This document shows, piece by piece, positions 63,137 to 64,000 of a stretch of DNA of 64,000 nt. The stretch comes from Tetrahymena thermophila SB210. Lineage: Eukaryota > Ciliophora > Oligohymenophorea > Hymenostomatida > Tetrahymenidae. The translations under genes were made by a program, and so were the position numbers. Position 1 is the stretch's first letter, and every line of letters starts with the position of its first letter. Where the stretch lies: NCBI RefSeq assembly GCF_000189635.1, contig NW_002476319.1, positions 496,001 through 560,000 of the forward strand, read 5' to 3'. The notes beneath the pieces were generated by a model that saw only the letters and a list, made by a program, of their open reading frames with translations, had not been told where the DNA came from and ran no database searches.

Positions 63137-64000
63137 ATGGAAGAGCAGTTATCGTCAGTAAATTAAGAATATTATAATGATGAAGCTTTTAAGCATATTG
63201 AAGTTCCAAATTTTAGATAAATTTAAAATCCAAACTTTATACTTCCTGGATATTAGTTACTGTAAAGGAACAGTTATAAACCTTTCTAATCAAGTTTAAA
63301 ATAGTTTTCTAACAAAAAAGAAGAAGGAATATATATTCATAGAGTTATTGAGGAATATCTTAAGTAGAGAAGTTTAACTTAGTAAATACAATCAAGAAAG
63401 TGGATTGAGAAATTCGGAAGCTAATGGATCTTTATTGTTATTGAAAAAGTAATTTTTTATATGAAATAAAGAGGACTAATAAATTACAAAGTGGAATATG
63501 TGACTACTAATAGTAGTTTAACTAAAAGATTTGATGTGATTTTTCATGATGATAATTTAGAAAAGTTTTGTATTATCGACTGGAAATATTCAGAGTGGTA
63601 ATTTGAAAACATTTTAAAGCTTTTTTAGTAGCATTTCAAAGATTAGCTTTTTGAAGCTATGAAGCAATTCAATACTAGTAATGTAACTTTAATAATAGTT
63701 CCTTTAAAGTAAATACATAATTTTACGATCTAAGAAATTACTTGTGAAGATTTGTTTAAAACTGTAAAATAAATTTCCTCAGACTTAAACACATTAAGTA
63801 TTAAGTATTAGTAATACTATAATTAAATCAAGGAGAAATAAGAAGATATTTTGTTAAAACCATCGGAAATTGGAATTAGTAAAAGAAAAAATGAACTTCT
63901 TTTTGAAAATATTAGTAACATCCTTAAAATAAACTCTTAGCAATAAATTCATTACTATCTAAACTTAGAAAACCTAAACAATGATATTCAACCTAAAAAC
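63137..64000 (+). CDS. PD-(D/E)XK nuclease-like protein, 5' part (runs off window)
   Basis: The ATG at 63137 (MEEQLSSVNQEYYNDEAF) opens a frame still open at the window end; 288 residues are visible, without introns. It shows the order of elements of a RecB/Cas4-type nuclease fold. First is a helix with an acidic residue, GIYIHRVIEEYL. Then come a strand with catalytic Asp (KRFDVIFHDD), a strand with Asp-x-Lys (KFCIIDWKYS), and a helix resembling the RecB QLxxY motif (HFKDQLFEAMKQF), ending with a hydrophobic strand TLIIVPL. In this superfamily the Asp and the D/E-x-K pair bind metal and cut DNA or RNA. The tail is Gln/Lys/Asn-rich. The biological role is unknown; repair, mitochondrial DNA processing or RNA degradation are all possible. 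Confidence 0.65.

Noticed and set aside
1..64000. Chromosome breakage sequence, telomeric repeat, transposon ends, rRNA or tRNA genes
   Set aside because: No Tetrahymena-type breakage 15-mer, C4A2 repeat, terminal inverted repeats with a transposase, rRNA block or tRNA T-loop motif was found by eye; a weak match could still be missed without a search tool.
1..64000. Bacterial-style operons or gene clusters for a secondary pathway
   Set aside because: Genes are intron-bearing, on mixed strands and mostly hundreds to thousands of bases apart; no pathway logic ties them together.

Overview
The window is ciliate nuclear DNA, most like an oligohymenophorean such as Tetrahymena. It is very AT-rich, with strongly A/T intergenic DNA. 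Reading frames stay open only if TAA and TAG are read as glutamine, and every gene whose end lies in the window ends in TGA. Introns are short, AT-rich and GT...AG. Many proteins carry Gln/Asn-rich stretches. No telomeric repeat, rRNA, tRNA, CRISPR array or recognisable transposon was seen. Genus and species are inferred.

Layout, left to right. 1-1652 (-): 5' part of a secreted or surface protein. 2708-5369 (-): TPR protein. 8087-13115 (+): three unrecognised genes, two of which appear to carry a single-base frameshift. 14160-18645 (+): a phosphoinositide phospholipase C homologue with lost catalytic residues. 20089-22182 (-): secreted C45-type Ntn hydrolase. 24227-25419 (-): MDR/quinone oxidoreductase. 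27545-30554 (+): membrane-anchored penicillin-acylase (S45) homologue with eight exons. 31132-33708 (+): long Gln/Asn/Ser-rich protein. 34894-38160 and 38885-39718 (-): a ciliate transmembrane protein and a small secreted protein. 40351-45893 (-): NF-X1-type RING/zinc-finger protein that reads in frame, through a phase-0 intron, into a SAC3/GANP domain. 48262-49791 (+): multi-pass membrane protein. 50296-50990 (-): small unknown. 51601-52587 (+): signal-anchored EF-hand protein. 53134-55137 (-): peroxisomal SDR-SCP2 enzyme ending in AKL. 58523-62101 (+): TAF1B/Rrn7-like RNA polymerase I factor. 63137-end (+): PD-(D/E)XK nuclease-like protein, cut by the window edge.

Genes are separate transcription units on both strands, not operons, and no single pathway links them. 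Some functional threads exist: acyl-amide/lipid hydrolysis (the C45 and S45 Ntn hydrolases), peroxisomal fatty-acid metabolism, phosphoinositide signalling, and nuclear gene expression (NF-X1/SAC3 and the Pol I factor). The strongest leads for novelty are the NF-X1-SAC3 fusion and the catalytically dead PI-PLC. Exon boundaries were worked out by hand from reading frame and splice sites, without transcript data.
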